From contig NZ_CALTWS010000022.1 of assembly GCF_943913055.1 (NCBI RefSeq), forward strand, positions 1 through 20,237: a DNA stretch of 20,237 bases, given 5' to 3'. Source of the stretch: an uncultured Brevundimonas sp. (lineage in GTDB: Bacteria; Pseudomonadota; Alphaproteobacteria; Caulobacterales; Caulobacteraceae). Under the pieces are notes generated by a model, which was given only the letters and a program-made list of their open reading frames with translations, was not told the DNA's origin and did no database searches. Of the stretch, positions 1 through 7,619 are shown one piece after another (position 1 is the first letter of the stretch; each line of letters starts with the position of its first letter). The position numbers were made by a program, and so were the translations under genes.

Positions 1-130
1 CCGTATCGGTGCCGAGGCCGGTGACTCCAGCGAATTCGCTGGCATCCCGCTGCCGGTGCTGCTGATCGGCGCTGCCGTGGTTGTGGCCACCGTTGTGGTC
101 GCCACCGACGACGACAGCGAAAGCGACTAA
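1..130 (+). CDS. Small exported single-span membrane protein, 3' fragment (paralogue of 9876-10103)
   Basis: The 5' end lies outside the window; the visible frame from base 2 gives 42 codons ending in TAA at 128-130. The visible part has a short Ser/Gly/Glu stretch, one hydrophobic segment (PLPVLLIGAAVVVATVVVAT) and an acidic tail, DDDSESD. It matches the last 42 residues of the complete protein at 9876-10103 at 36 of 42 positions by my count, with most substitutions just before the membrane segment. The function is unknown. Its stop is 36 bases before the TTG start of the O-antigen-ligase-like gene, same strand, so co-transcription is plausible. Small secreted proteins of this general build sit next to polysaccharide genes in other bacteria (the YjbE type is one), but I see no sequence basis for calling homology. 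Confidence 0.75.
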   Translation, partial: RIGAEAGDSSEFAGIPLPVLLIGAAVVVATVVVATDDDSESD

Positions 131-166
131 GACGCTCCTGTTTTTCAGGACGAGGCCTAGAGCTTT

Positions 167-1537
167 TTGAAAATCCTAGGTCGCTCGACTTCAAGCCAGC
201 AAGATCGCGTCGCCTTGGCGGCAATGATCTTGCTGGCTTTTGCGTTTTTGTTCGGCGGTGCCAGCCGACAGCATGAACTGAGACTGGCCTTAGTCGAGCT
301 TGCGGCTCTGCCGACACTGGTGATGGCCATAGGCTTGTTGTGGGGTCAGACTTTGCCACAAGGGCGGCTGGCTCTGATGATTCTGGCGGGCGTCGTGACG
401 ATACCGCTGATCCAGCTCGTGCCCCTGCCTCCCGCGATCTGGACGATGTTGCCCAGTCACGCCCAGTCCGAACTGGCGTTTCAGGTGATCGGTACCGTTC
501 CCGGGTGGTTGCCGCTGTCCCTGTCACCGGACCGGACCTGGGCATCCTTCCTGGCGCTTCTGCCACCCGTAGCCATGTTCCTCGGCATCCTGGCCCTGCG
601 TCCCGACACCGTGCCAAGGTTGGTTCAGTTGCTGCTGCTGCTGACGGCCGGTGCCGTTCTATTGGGCATGGCCCAAATCCTGATCGGCGATCAGTCCCTA
701 TATCTCTGGGCGACAACCGATGCCGGCAACGTCGTCGGCTTCTTCGCCAACCGCAATCACATGGCCACGCTGTGCCTTGTCAGCCTGCCCTTCGCCATCA
801 CCCTGGCCGGCAATGCCATGCGTCATCATGATGCCAGAAGCCGGATCACGGTCTGGGTCGCCCTGACCTTCACCATCGTGATCATCTTCGCCATGGCCGC
901 CATCCGGTCCAGAACCGGTCTAGTGCTGCTGGGTCCGGTATTGGGTGCCAGCATCCTGGCCGGCTGGATCGCAGCCGGGCGCGGTCGGCCCAGACCCGTT
1001 TTTCTGGGCATGGTCGGCGTCACCGCCGTCGCCCTGGTCGCGTGCGCGGTCCTGGCCATCAACCCCATCCTAGAGCGCTTCGACGCCACCGGAGCGCGTG
1101 AAGGGCGGTTCGAGAACTGGCCGTTGATCGCAGAGACGACCAACACCTATCTGCCGCTAGGTTCGGGGCTGGGATCATTCGACACCGTCTTCCGATCGGT
1201 GGAGCCCCTGGAGCGGCTGGACCCGACCTTCTTCAACCAGGCCCACAACGACTATCTGGAAACCTGGCTGGAAACCGGCTGGCTGGGGGCGATCCTGATC
1301 ATCGCCTTCTTGGTCTGGTATGTCAGGCGCAGCTGGGCCATCTGGAAGACCCGGTCTGCGCCCTATTGGGACATGCAGCGCGCCGCGACCATCGCGATTG
1401 GCGTCGTCCTGCTGCACTCCTTCGTCGATTACCCGCTACGCACGGCGACCATGGCGACGGTCTTTGCCCTGTGCTGCGGCTTGCTGGAGACGGTGTATCG
1501 ACGCGATCCCCGATCATCGCGACGCTCGGAGGCCTAG
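167..1537 (+). CDS. O-antigen ligase / Wzy-type polymerase family membrane protein
   Basis: This is a polytopic inner-membrane protein of 456 residues with about ten or more hydrophobic segments. The family (Wzy_C/O-antigen ligase) transfers or polymerises undecaprenyl-linked glycans on the periplasmic face. Supporting motifs are the NRNHMAT segment near residue 198 and the large periplasmic loop containing GLGSFDTVFRSVEP (about 335-348) followed by NQAHNDYLETWLETGWLG, a pattern typical of these proteins. The start is taken as TTG at 167, with a weak purine stretch upstream; ATG at 224 is an alternative that would remove 19 residues without touching the first membrane helix. The 3' end overlaps the convergent phosphatase gene by 4 bases (CTAG). 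Whether it is a ligase, an O-antigen polymerase or an exopolysaccharide polymerase cannot be decided from sequence alone. The neighbouring legionaminic acid genes make a surface glycan role likely. Confidence 0.8.
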   Translation: MKILGRSTSSQQDRVALAAMILLAFAFLFGGASRQHELRLALVELAALPTLVMAIGLLWGQTLPQGRLALMILAGVVTIPLIQLVPLPPAIWTMLPSHAQSELAFQVIGTVPGWLPLSLSPDRTWASFLALLPPVAMFLGILALRPDTVPRLVQLLLLLTAGAVLLGMAQILIGDQSLYLWATTDAGNVVGFFANRNHMATLCLVSLPFAITLAGNAMRHHDARSRITVWVALTFTIVIIFAMAAIRSRTGLVLLGPVLGASILAGWIAAGRGRPRPVFLGMVGVTAVALVACAVLAINPILERFDATGAREGRFENWPLIAETTNTYLPLGSGLGSFDTVFRSVEPLERLDPTFFNQAHNDYLETWLETGWLGAILIIAFLVWYVRRSWAIWKTRSAPYWDMQRAATIAIGVVLLHSFVDYPLRTATMATVFALCCGLLETVYRRDPRSSRRSEA

Positions 1538-2346
1538 CCTGACACCCTGAGGGTGGACACTTCGCCGTCGGCGGTCTGGCTGGTCTGCAGGAACGTTCGC
1601 GCGGTCCCTTCAAGCCGCAGAGCCGTCAGAACGCCCGAGCTGTAGGCCTTGGTATCGACCGCGATGCGGCGGCGATCCTGGTGAACGGATCGGACCGGCG
1701 TATGGCCGTGCACGATCACCTTGTCGAACTCTATATCGCTGTCCAGAAAATCGCCTCGGATCCACAGGCGATCGCCGTCGGATTGATCGGCCAGCGGCAC
1801 ACCGGGACGGTAACCGGCGTGGACAAGGGCGTAGTCGCCGATCACGATCTCGGCTTCGAGTGCGTTCAGGAAAGACCGCTGTTCCCGCGTCAGGGCGTGG
1901 TTCAGCTCGTCCGACAGATGCGCCCAACCCTCCTTGCGATGCGCGATCGAGGGCGGCTTCAGCCCCCAGGACGCCAAGGCCGCGTCACCGCCATAAGTAC
2001 ACCAGCGGTTGCCGACCGAAGGGTCGTCGAGAAAGCGCAGCATGATCTCTTCGTGGTTCCCCTTCAGGAAATGCCACTCCACGCCAGTCATGCCGGATAA
2101 CCGGATCAGTAGATCTATGACACCGCGAGAGTCCGGACCGCGATCGATATAGTCGCCTAGAAAAACCACCACCCTGCGCTGAGATGGGCTGGCCTTGATG
2201 TCCTCCAGCACGGCCTTCATCAGCGGCTTCAACAAATCCAGGCGACCGTGAATGTCGCCGATGGCCCATACGGCCAGGCCATCCGGCACCGCCGGTGCCG
2301 CGGGTGCCACTGGCCGAGCCTTCTTGCGGAAAAGTGTGGAAAGCAT
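1534..2346 (-). CDS. PPP-family metallophosphoesterase (serine/threonine phosphatase-like)
   Basis: A 270-residue cytosolic protein with the complete dimetal signature of the PPP superfamily: GDIHG (30-34), GDYIDRG (64-70), GNHEE (96-100), HAG (176-178) and HGHTP (213-217). Families with this layout include bacterial PrpA/PrpB-like protein phosphatases and ApaH-like diadenosine tetraphosphatases; the length and the GDYIDRGPDSRG sequence favour the protein phosphatase-like group. The substrate is unknown. An Ala/Pro-rich N-terminal stretch of about 22 residues precedes the core. It follows legX on the same strand after 116 bases, so it may be the last gene of that transcript or have its own promoter. 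No strong ribosome binding site precedes the ATG. The stop overlaps the stop of the ligase-like gene in a shared CTAG. Confidence 0.85.
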   Translation of the reverse strand: MLSTLFRKKARPVAPAAPAVPDGLAVWAIGDIHGRLDLLKPLMKAVLEDIKASPSQRRVVVFLGDYIDRGPDSRGVIDLLIRLSGMTGVEWHFLKGNHEEIMLRFLDDPSVGNRWCTYGGDAALASWGLKPPSIAHRKEGWAHLSDELNHALTREQRSFLNALEAEIVIGDYALVHAGYRPGVPLADQSDGDRLWIRGDFLDSDIEFDKVIVHGHTPVRSVHQDRRRIAVDTKAYSSGVLTALRLEGTARTFLQTSQTADGEVSTLRVSG

Positions 2347-2353
2347 GCTCAGA

Positions 2354-2379
2354 TTTGACGCGTGAGGAGAGAGGTCAAA
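2354..2379 (-). promoter_or_regulatory. Inverted repeat TTTGAC/GTCAAA upstream of the phosphatase gene
   Basis: TTTGAC at 2354-2359 and GTCAAA at 2374-2379 form a 6-bp inverted repeat with a 14-base spacer, ending 7 bases before the phosphatase ATG. Read on the minus strand, the distal arm contains TTGACC, which resembles a -35 element, but no convincing -10 lies 16-18 bases further on. It may be an operator, a promoter part, or chance. Confidence 0.2.
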
Positions 2380-2462
2380 CGTTGCGGCCTTGATGAAAAC
2401 GCGCGACGCGAACCCGACAACGTAGTGTGATCTTAAGTCTGGAAAAGGGCGGCGTGTCGCCT

Positions 2463-3512
2463 CTAGGCTTCGAACACCGTACTGAAGTCGGCATTGGCCT
2501 GGGCGTAGTCCGGCAATCTGCCGATGTCCATCCAGTAGCCCTCGGCTCGCTGCTGGCGAACTGGTCGTCCATCGCCGATAAGGTCCGCGATCAACGACGG
2601 CATGTCGTAGAAGGTGTCAGCCGGTATGCGGGCCAAAGCCGGTGGCGAGAGGACATAGGCTCCTGCACTGATCGTGTAGTTCTGGGTGGGCTTTTCGTCG
2701 ATGCGGAGAATCTGGTCAGCCTGGGCGTTCACGACGCCGAACGGGACCTGCATCTGGTAATCGCGCACCACCACCGTGGCGTCGGCCCGCGCTTCGAGAT
2801 GGGCGTCCAGGACGTGACCATAATCGACCTTGGCCAGCACATCGCCATTGGTCACGATCACGGGGTCGCTCGGCGTCGGCAGCAAGGACAGCGCCCCGCA
2901 GGTGCCCAGAGGCTTGGCCTCATGGAGGTAGCGGATGTTCAGTCCGGCCGCAGATCCGTCGCCGAAGTGTCGCTCGATCTGCTCCGCCTTGTAGTTCACC
3001 GCCAGCCAGAAATTCTGGAACCCCTGGGCCGCCAGATTTCCGACGATCGTATCCAGGATGGGGCGCGGCCCGACCTTCAGCATGGGTTTGGGCGTGTCGC
3101 GGGTCAGTTCGGCCAGGCGCGACCCCTTGCCGCCCGCCATGATCACCACGGGGTTGGTGCGGGTCGGAATGTTCAAAAAGTCGGAGATGGTCGTCAGGCC
3201 GATTACTCTCCGGGCGGCGTCCAGCACCGGAAGCTGGCGGAGCCCATGCACGCGCAGCATCGTCAGGGTCGCCGCCTTGTCCTGATGCTGGTCGATGCAG
3301 AAAGGCTCCCGGTTGGCTCCGGAGAGGGCGGCGTCCTCCAGTCCCGCTCCCCGGATGAGAGCTCTCCGCAGATCGCCGTCCGACAAGACGCCCAGCAGAC
3401 GGCGGTCTGCATCGGCGATCAGGGCGATGCCGGCCCCGGTCGCGTCGATCGAGATCAGCGCGTCCCGAAACGTCGCCTCCGGACCGATAAGGGCTTTCTC
3501 CCAGTGACGCAT
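2463..3512 (-). CDS. legX: CBS-domain sugar nucleotidyltransferase, LegX/PtmE type
   Basis: A 349-residue cytosolic protein with two parts. Residues about 1-115 form a pair of CBS motifs. Residues about 120-349 form a sugar-phosphate nucleotidyltransferase with MAGGKGSRLAELTRDTPKPM as the nucleotide-binding loop, a central VTNGDVLAKVDY metal/catalytic segment, and EKP and GYWMDIG further on. In Campylobacter, PtmE has this architecture and makes GDP-glucosamine, the first committed donor for legionaminic acid. Work on Brevundimonas/Caulobacter flagellin glycosylation describes a signature Leg-pathway gene named LegX that I believe is the same family, from memory. The start ATG shares one base with the legI stop (TAATG), with AGGGGA at 3520-3525 seven bases upstream, so it is translationally coupled. 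The family is very likely; GDP rather than another nucleotide is inferred. Confidence 0.83.
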   Translation of the reverse strand: MRHWEKALIGPEATFRDALISIDATGAGIALIADADRRLLGVLSDGDLRRALIRGAGLEDAALSGANREPFCIDQHQDKAATLTMLRVHGLRQLPVLDAARRVIGLTTISDFLNIPTRTNPVVIMAGGKGSRLAELTRDTPKPMLKVGPRPILDTIVGNLAAQGFQNFWLAVNYKAEQIERHFGDGSAAGLNIRYLHEAKPLGTCGALSLLPTPSDPVIVTNGDVLAKVDYGHVLDAHLEARADATVVVRDYQMQVPFGVVNAQADQILRIDEKPTQNYTISAGAYVLSPPALARIPADTFYDMPSLIADLIGDGRPVRQQRAEGYWMDIGRLPDYAQANADFSTVFEA

Positions 3513-4609
3513 TATTGTGTCCCCTGCCCTGCCGCATCTGGTGCATCGAGCGCATCGTCAGGTGCATAGTCGCGCTGCGCCGTCGTGCCGATCAAGCGCC
3601 ATTGCTGCATGGGCGAAAGGCCATCGGCCGGCCGTTTGGCGGTCATCATGTCCGCCGTCAGTATCTCTCCGCGCGCGATGCTGCGCGTCGCGACCAGCGC
3701 ACGGCGGGCAATCTCCCGATTGCCCAGTTCAGCAGGTGCCGGCTGCTTTTCAAGTCGACCTAAGGCAATCTCCACCTCCCGGATCGACCGAATCATGGCG
3801 GCCAGTTCATCGGGTTCCAGAGAGGCGGGATGGTCCGGACCCGGGCGCGTACGACTGAGGGTGAAGTGTTTCTCTATCACGCTGGCCCCCCGCGCCACAG
3901 CGGCGATGGCCACGCTCTGGCCCAGGCTGTGGTCCGAATAGCCCACCTTCAGGCCGAAGGTTTCGGCCATCGTCGTCATGGCCCGCAGGTTGATCGCCTC
4001 CAGCGGAGCGGGATATTCGGTCGTGCAATGCAGCAGGGTCACGCGGTCCTTCAGTTCCACGCGGCCATCGGCAAACGCCTGATCCAGCGCTTGTGGGCCA
4101 GGAGGGTCGCCCTGTCCGAGAAAGCCGAAGGCGATGACTTTCAGGGCGTCCCGGACCTCTCCCAAAGTCGCCATGCCAGTCGAAACGATCAGCGGCGGGC
4201 CCACGCGCGCCGCCGCCAGCAGCATCGCGCCCCAGGTCAGGTCGCCGGACGGAATCTTGATGGCCGGCATGTCCAGGCCCGACAGAAACTCTAGGCTGCC
4301 CATGTCGAAGGCTGTCGACATGAACCGCACGCCTCTGCGCTCGCAGCGCGCCGCCAGGGCGAGGTGATCGTCGCGGCTGAGCGCCAGCTTGCGCACCATG
4401 TCCAGCTGGGTCCCGCCTTCGCCGGTGTTTGCGGCCTGATAGGCGGCCTTCATGGCGCGAGCCGTGAGAACAGCTTCGGGGTCGAAGGTCTGGAACTTGA
4501 CGACATCGGCCCCGGCTTCCGCCGCCACGTCGATCATGCGGCAGGCGTCGTCCAGCGAGCCGTCATGGTTCACGCCCGCCTCGGCGATGATCAGGACCGG
4601 ATCAGACAT
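3512..4609 (-). CDS. legI: N,N'-diacetyllegionaminic acid synthase (NeuB family)
   Basis: A 365-residue NeuB-family enzyme. The family condenses phosphoenolpyruvate with a 2,4-diacetamido-2,4,6-trideoxy-hexose to form the nine-carbon nonulosonic acid. Visible motifs are IIAEAGVNHDG at the N-terminus, KFQTF (about 39-43), KIPSGDLTW, STGMATL, LLHCTTEYPAP, GYSDHSLG, EKHFTL and GPDHPASLEP, which cover the barrel and active site. A C-terminal SAF/antifreeze-like domain follows from about 290. An insertion of about 30 residues (FGFLGQGDPPGPQ... onward, about 170-195) before LLHCTTEYPAP resembles legionaminic rather than sialic acid synthases, from memory. GGAGG at 4616-4620 lies six bases before the ATG. 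It overlaps the end of legG by 19 bases and shares one base with legX. PseI is the main alternative; the neighbouring legB, legC and legG argue for Leg. Confidence 0.88.
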   Translation of the reverse strand: MSDPVLIIAEAGVNHDGSLDDACRMIDVAAEAGADVVKFQTFDPEAVLTARAMKAAYQAANTGEGGTQLDMVRKLALSRDDHLALAARCERRGVRFMSTAFDMGSLEFLSGLDMPAIKIPSGDLTWGAMLLAAARVGPPLIVSTGMATLGEVRDALKVIAFGFLGQGDPPGPQALDQAFADGRVELKDRVTLLHCTTEYPAPLEAINLRAMTTMAETFGLKVGYSDHSLGQSVAIAAVARGASVIEKHFTLSRTRPGPDHPASLEPDELAAMIRSIREVEIALGRLEKQPAPAELGNREIARRALVATRSIARGEILTADMMTAKRPADGLSPMQQWRLIGTTAQRDYAPDDALDAPDAAGQGTQ

Positions 4610-5772
4610 GGGCGGCCTCCGTCGAAGAAGCGCTTGCGCAGCAGGGTGTCGCGGTCAGGCGCCTCGATCAATCGCTGGACGATCCGGGGCGAACTGTGGC
4701 CGTCACCGTAGGGATTGTCGAAGCCAGGCACGTCGCCGTTCATCGCCCGACGGATAGCCTTGCCGATCTCTCGTGGTTCGGCACCAACATGGATGACCGA
4801 GGGCCCGGCCAGCCGCCCGGTCTGACGCAGCCCGACATCGACGGTGGGTGTTTGCACCGAGGGCGCTTCGGTCAGGCCGCTCGAGGAGTTGCCGACGACC
4901 GCATCGCAGCGGGCCAGCAAGGGCAGGTAAGATGGCCCCAGAGCGTCATGCAGGCTGACGTTCGGACGATCTTCGGAAAAGGCGTCGAGGGCCGCATTGA
5001 TCGTCATCCCGCCAGCGTCCGCATTGGCGCGGGTCATCCAGAGGCGCACATCGGTCATCGGGGTCAGGGCATCCAGCAGGGCGGCGAGCTCTGCCAAGCC
5101 TTTGTCCGGCAGCGTCGTTACCGGATGGAAGGTGACCAGCAGATTGCGCGTGCCGAGCGACCGCCCCAGGGCCAACTCCAGGTCTTTACGAGTCTTGAGA
5201 GGCGTGCGGATCAGATGGTCGAGCCCAGGGTTGCCGACCAAATGCACGCGCTCCGGCGGCTCTCCCATACGAATGACCCTTAGTTGGGCCTGTTCGTGGG
5301 TGACGAAATGCATGTGGGACAGTTTGGTGATGGCGTGGCGGAGACCTTCGTCGATCGCACCCTCGGTGACGTCTCCACCACCGATGTGGGCGATGGGAAC
5401 ACCGGCCAGCGTCGCAGCCTGGGCGAGGGCCAGGGTCTCGAACCGGTCACCCAGCAGAAGGAGCATATCCGGTTTCAGTCGCACCAAGGCCTCGGTCGCT
5501 CCGGTCAAGGCCAGCGCCGTGGAGCGTGCGAGACTGACGGGGTCGTCGCCGCTGAGCCCCATCGGCACACGCGCATCGATCGTGAAGCCGTCGGCCTCGA
5601 TGCGATCGACCGTCATGCCGAAGTGGGCTTCCAGATGGGTTCCGGTGACCAGGACTTGCAGCGATAGGGCTTCCGAGGCGGCGATGTCGCGCATGGGCCA
5701 GTGCAGCAAGCCATAGTCGGCCCGTCCGCTGGTCGCCACGCAGATCCGCCTTTTCGCCAACCGCCCCTCCAT
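4591..5772 (-). CDS. legG: Hydrolysing sugar-nucleotide 2-epimerase (NeuC family, LegG type)
   Basis: A 393-residue protein of the UDP-GlcNAc 2-epimerase/NeuC family, GT-B fold. In the Leg pathway this enzyme releases the nucleotide from the 2,4-diacetamido-trideoxy-glucose donor and inverts C2, giving the manno sugar used by LegI. Motifs include TSGRADYGLLHWPM near the N-terminus, TGTHLEAHFG, LLGDRFETLALAQAA, HIGGGDVTEGAIDEGLRHA, GNPGLD and GNSSSGLTEAP with VDVGLRQTGRL. The N-terminal GRADYG is typical of hydrolysing members. It is the first gene of a minus-strand run legG-legI-legX, divergent from legH with only 60 bases between starts. No clear ribosome binding site precedes its ATG. GDP as leaving group is inferred from LegX; a UDP-specific NeuC cannot be excluded from sequence. 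Confidence 0.87.
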   Translation of the reverse strand: MEGRLAKRRICVATSGRADYGLLHWPMRDIAASEALSLQVLVTGTHLEAHFGMTVDRIEADGFTIDARVPMGLSGDDPVSLARSTALALTGATEALVRLKPDMLLLLGDRFETLALAQAATLAGVPIAHIGGGDVTEGAIDEGLRHAITKLSHMHFVTHEQAQLRVIRMGEPPERVHLVGNPGLDHLIRTPLKTRKDLELALGRSLGTRNLLVTFHPVTTLPDKGLAELAALLDALTPMTDVRLWMTRANADAGGMTINAALDAFSEDRPNVSLHDALGPSYLPLLARCDAVVGNSSSGLTEAPSVQTPTVDVGLRQTGRLAGPSVIHVGAEPREIGKAIRRAMNGDVPGFDNPYGDGHSSPRIVQRLIEAPDRDTLLRKRFFDGGRPCLIRS

Positions 5773-5820
5773 GACGAAGCTCTAGGCCGCGCCCCCTAGC
5801 AACCTGCTAACATGATCGAC

Positions 5821-5828
5821 GAGGAGGA
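5821..5828 (+). promoter_or_regulatory. Ribosome binding site that fixes the legH start
   Basis: GAGGAGGA at 5821-5828 ends 4 bases before ATG at 5833. An in-frame ATG at 5812 lies upstream of this site and would add seven charged residues before the family-typical MRIGLCGTGGFAREV. The strong Shine-Dalgarno match favours 5833. Confidence 0.8.
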
Positions 5829-5832
5829 TCGC

Positions 5833-6450
5833 ATGCGAATCGGATTGTGCGGAACCGGCGGCTTTGCCCGTGAGGTGGCCCCCCTGGCCCTGGCGATGAG
5901 CGGCGTCGAGAGCGTCTGCTTCATTGGGAGTGAGGCTGGTGCAGAGGTGAACGGCCTGCCGGTCATCCGTCAGGACGACACGGCGGCCGGCACCACCATC
6001 GCCATCGCCATCGGTGACGCCAGCGTGAGACGGCGCGTGGATGCGGATATTCGCGCCGCAGGCCTTGGCTTCGTCTCGATCATCGCACCGACCTGCGTCT
6101 TTCGCGGCCCGTCCCAGATCGGCGAGGGAGCCATCCTGTGCGATCATGTGGTCATTACCGCCAACGTCGCGATCGGTCGGCATTTTCAGGCGAACCTGTT
6201 CAGCTATGTCGCCCATGACTGTGTCATCGGCGACTTCGTGACCCTGGCCCCGCGGGTCTGCATCAACGGCAATACGGTGATCGAGGACGACGTCTATATC
6301 GGCACCGGCGCGATCCTGAAGCAGGGAATACCAGACAAGCCATTGCGCATCGGCAAGGGCGCGGTGATCGGCATGGGGGCGGTGGTGACGAAGGATGTGC
6401 CGTCGGGTGCCGTCGTGGTCGGCAATCCCGCCCGGCCGATCGACCGCTAG
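5833..6450 (+). CDS. legH: Sugar N-acetyltransferase (NeuD/PglD family, LegH type)
   Basis: A 205-residue acetyl-CoA-dependent transferase. In the Leg pathway this family acetylates the 4-amino group that LegC installs. Residues 1-80 form the small Rossmann-like N-terminal domain (IGLCGTGGFAREV, then FIGSEAGAEVNGLPVI). Residues about 85-200 are hexapeptide repeats of a left-handed beta-helix (QIGEGAILCDH, VAIGRHFQANLF, CVIGDFVTLAP, VYIGTGAILKQ, LRIGKGAVIGMGAVV) ending in GNPAR. His128 in SYVAHDCVIG matches the catalytic base of PglD-like enzymes. It is the only leg gene on the plus strand: divergent from legG and convergent with legC, whose stop overlaps by 4 bases. The acetyl group as donor is a family inference. 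Confidence 0.85.
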   Translation: MRIGLCGTGGFAREVAPLALAMSGVESVCFIGSEAGAEVNGLPVIRQDDTAAGTTIAIAIGDASVRRRVDADIRAAGLGFVSIIAPTCVFRGPSQIGEGAILCDHVVITANVAIGRHFQANLFSYVAHDCVIGDFVTLAPRVCINGNTVIEDDVYIGTGAILKQGIPDKPLRIGKGAVIGMGAVVTKDVPSGAVVVGNPARPIDR

Positions 6451-7619
6451 ACGTCCGCCAAGGTCGCGCTGCTGGGCAGATTGATCACCTGATCCTCAAG
6501 CGCCTCGGCCACCGGCAGGGCGTCGCGGGGACAGTCGACATACATCGGCAGACGATGCATCAGCGTCCAGAGCGGACGGGCATGATAGCCCGCGTCGTTC
6601 AGGGCCTCCAGCAGCTGGTCACGCAGGGCGCGGTCAGGTCGATCCAGGATCAAGGCGTTCAGCCAGTGGTTCACGACGGCCCCCTCGCGCGGCTTCATGA
6701 GGCGCACACCCTTCAGCCGGTCGAAGGCCTGGGCATAGCGCGCCGCCAGTGTCGCCTTGCGCGCCATCATGCCGGGCAGCTGCTCCAGCTGTGCGCAGCC
6801 CAGCGCCGCGTTCAGATTCGGCATGCGGTAGTTCCAGCCGATTTCGTCGTGATCGAAGGCCCAGCGATGCGGCTGTTTGGCCGTCGTCGTCAGATGTTTG
6901 GCGCGCGTCGCCAACTCGGGGTCGCCGGTCAGCACGGCCCCGCCGCCGCCCGTGGTAACGATCTTGTTGCCGTTGAAGCTGAGGGCGGCCAGACGCCCGA
7001 AGCCACCCAGATGCCGTTCGCGCCAGCGAGAGCCCAACGCCTCGGCGGCGTCCTCGATCACAACCAGTTTCCAGCGCGCGGCCAGCTCGGCCAAGGCGTC
7101 GATATCGGCCGGCTGGCCGAAGACATGAACTGCCACAAGCGCCCTGATCGGGCGACCGGTGCGTGTGTTGACGCAGACGCCGTCATCGACATGCGCAATC
7201 GCTCGCAGATGGGTCTCCAGCCGCGCCGCATCGACGCCCAGGGTCGCAGCCTCGGAGTCCACGAAGTGAGGGGTGGCCCCACGATAGGTCACGGCATTGG
7301 CGGTGGCGACGAAGGTGAGGGTCGGAACCAGAACCTCGTCCCCCGCAACCACCCCAGCCAGCCGATAGCAGACCTCCAGCGCCGCCGTACCGTTCGACAC
7401 CGCCACGGCATGGGGGATGCCGGTATAGGTCTCCAGATCGCGCTCAAAGCGATCGACATAGGCCCCGACCGACGAGACCCAGCCTGTGTCCAAGCAATCC
7501 TTCAAATAATCCCATTCGCGACCGCGAAACTCGGGGGCGTGCAGCGGTACGGGCAACTCGGCACCTGCCAAGGCATGGCCGACGGCCTGAACGATCGCGT
7601 CAATGCTCGCGATTGTCAC
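6447..7619 (-). CDS. legC: PLP-dependent sugar aminotransferase (DegT/DnrJ/EryC1/StrS, LegC type)
   Basis: A 390-residue aminotransferase that converts the 4-keto sugar from LegB to the 4-amino sugar. The fold-type I signature is complete: SNGTAALEV (75-83), a PTLTFVATANAV segment, EDAAEALGS with Asp190 for the PLP nitrogen, and SFNGNKIVTTGGGG with the Schiff-base Lys219. The frame is open further upstream to 7769, but those extra 50 residues lie inside legB and do not look like family sequence. I choose GTG at 7617-7619, which overlaps the legB stop in GTGA; a translationally coupled start explains the poor Shine-Dalgarno match. The N-terminal segment with HAPEFRGREWDYLKDCLDTG is typical of LegC-like enzymes. 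Its 3' end overlaps the legH stop in CTAG. Confidence 0.88.
   Translation of the reverse strand: MTIASIDAIVQAVGHALAGAELPVPLHAPEFRGREWDYLKDCLDTGWVSSVGAYVDRFERDLETYTGIPHAVAVSNGTAALEVCYRLAGVVAGDEVLVPTLTFVATANAVTYRGATPHFVDSEAATLGVDAARLETHLRAIAHVDDGVCVNTRTGRPIRALVAVHVFGQPADIDALAELAARWKLVVIEDAAEALGSRWRERHLGGFGRLAALSFNGNKIVTTGGGGAVLTGDPELATRAKHLTTTAKQPHRWAFDHDEIGWNYRMPNLNAALGCAQLEQLPGMMARKATLAARYAQAFDRLKGVRLMKPREGAVVNHWLNALILDRPDRALRDQLLEALNDAGYHARPLWTLMHRLPMYVDCPRDALPVAEALEDQVINLPSSATLADV

Noticed and set aside
131..166. A terminator after the left small-protein fragment (TCCTG-TTTTT-CAGGA)
   Set aside because: The stem is only 5 bp and the T-run is in the loop, not after the stem; it is too weak to call.
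2427..3569. A 380-codon plus-strand open frame opposite legX
   Set aside because: It is antisense to a gene with complete nucleotidyltransferase and CBS motifs, has Gln/Arg/His-rich composition typical of shadow frames, and no recognisable domain.
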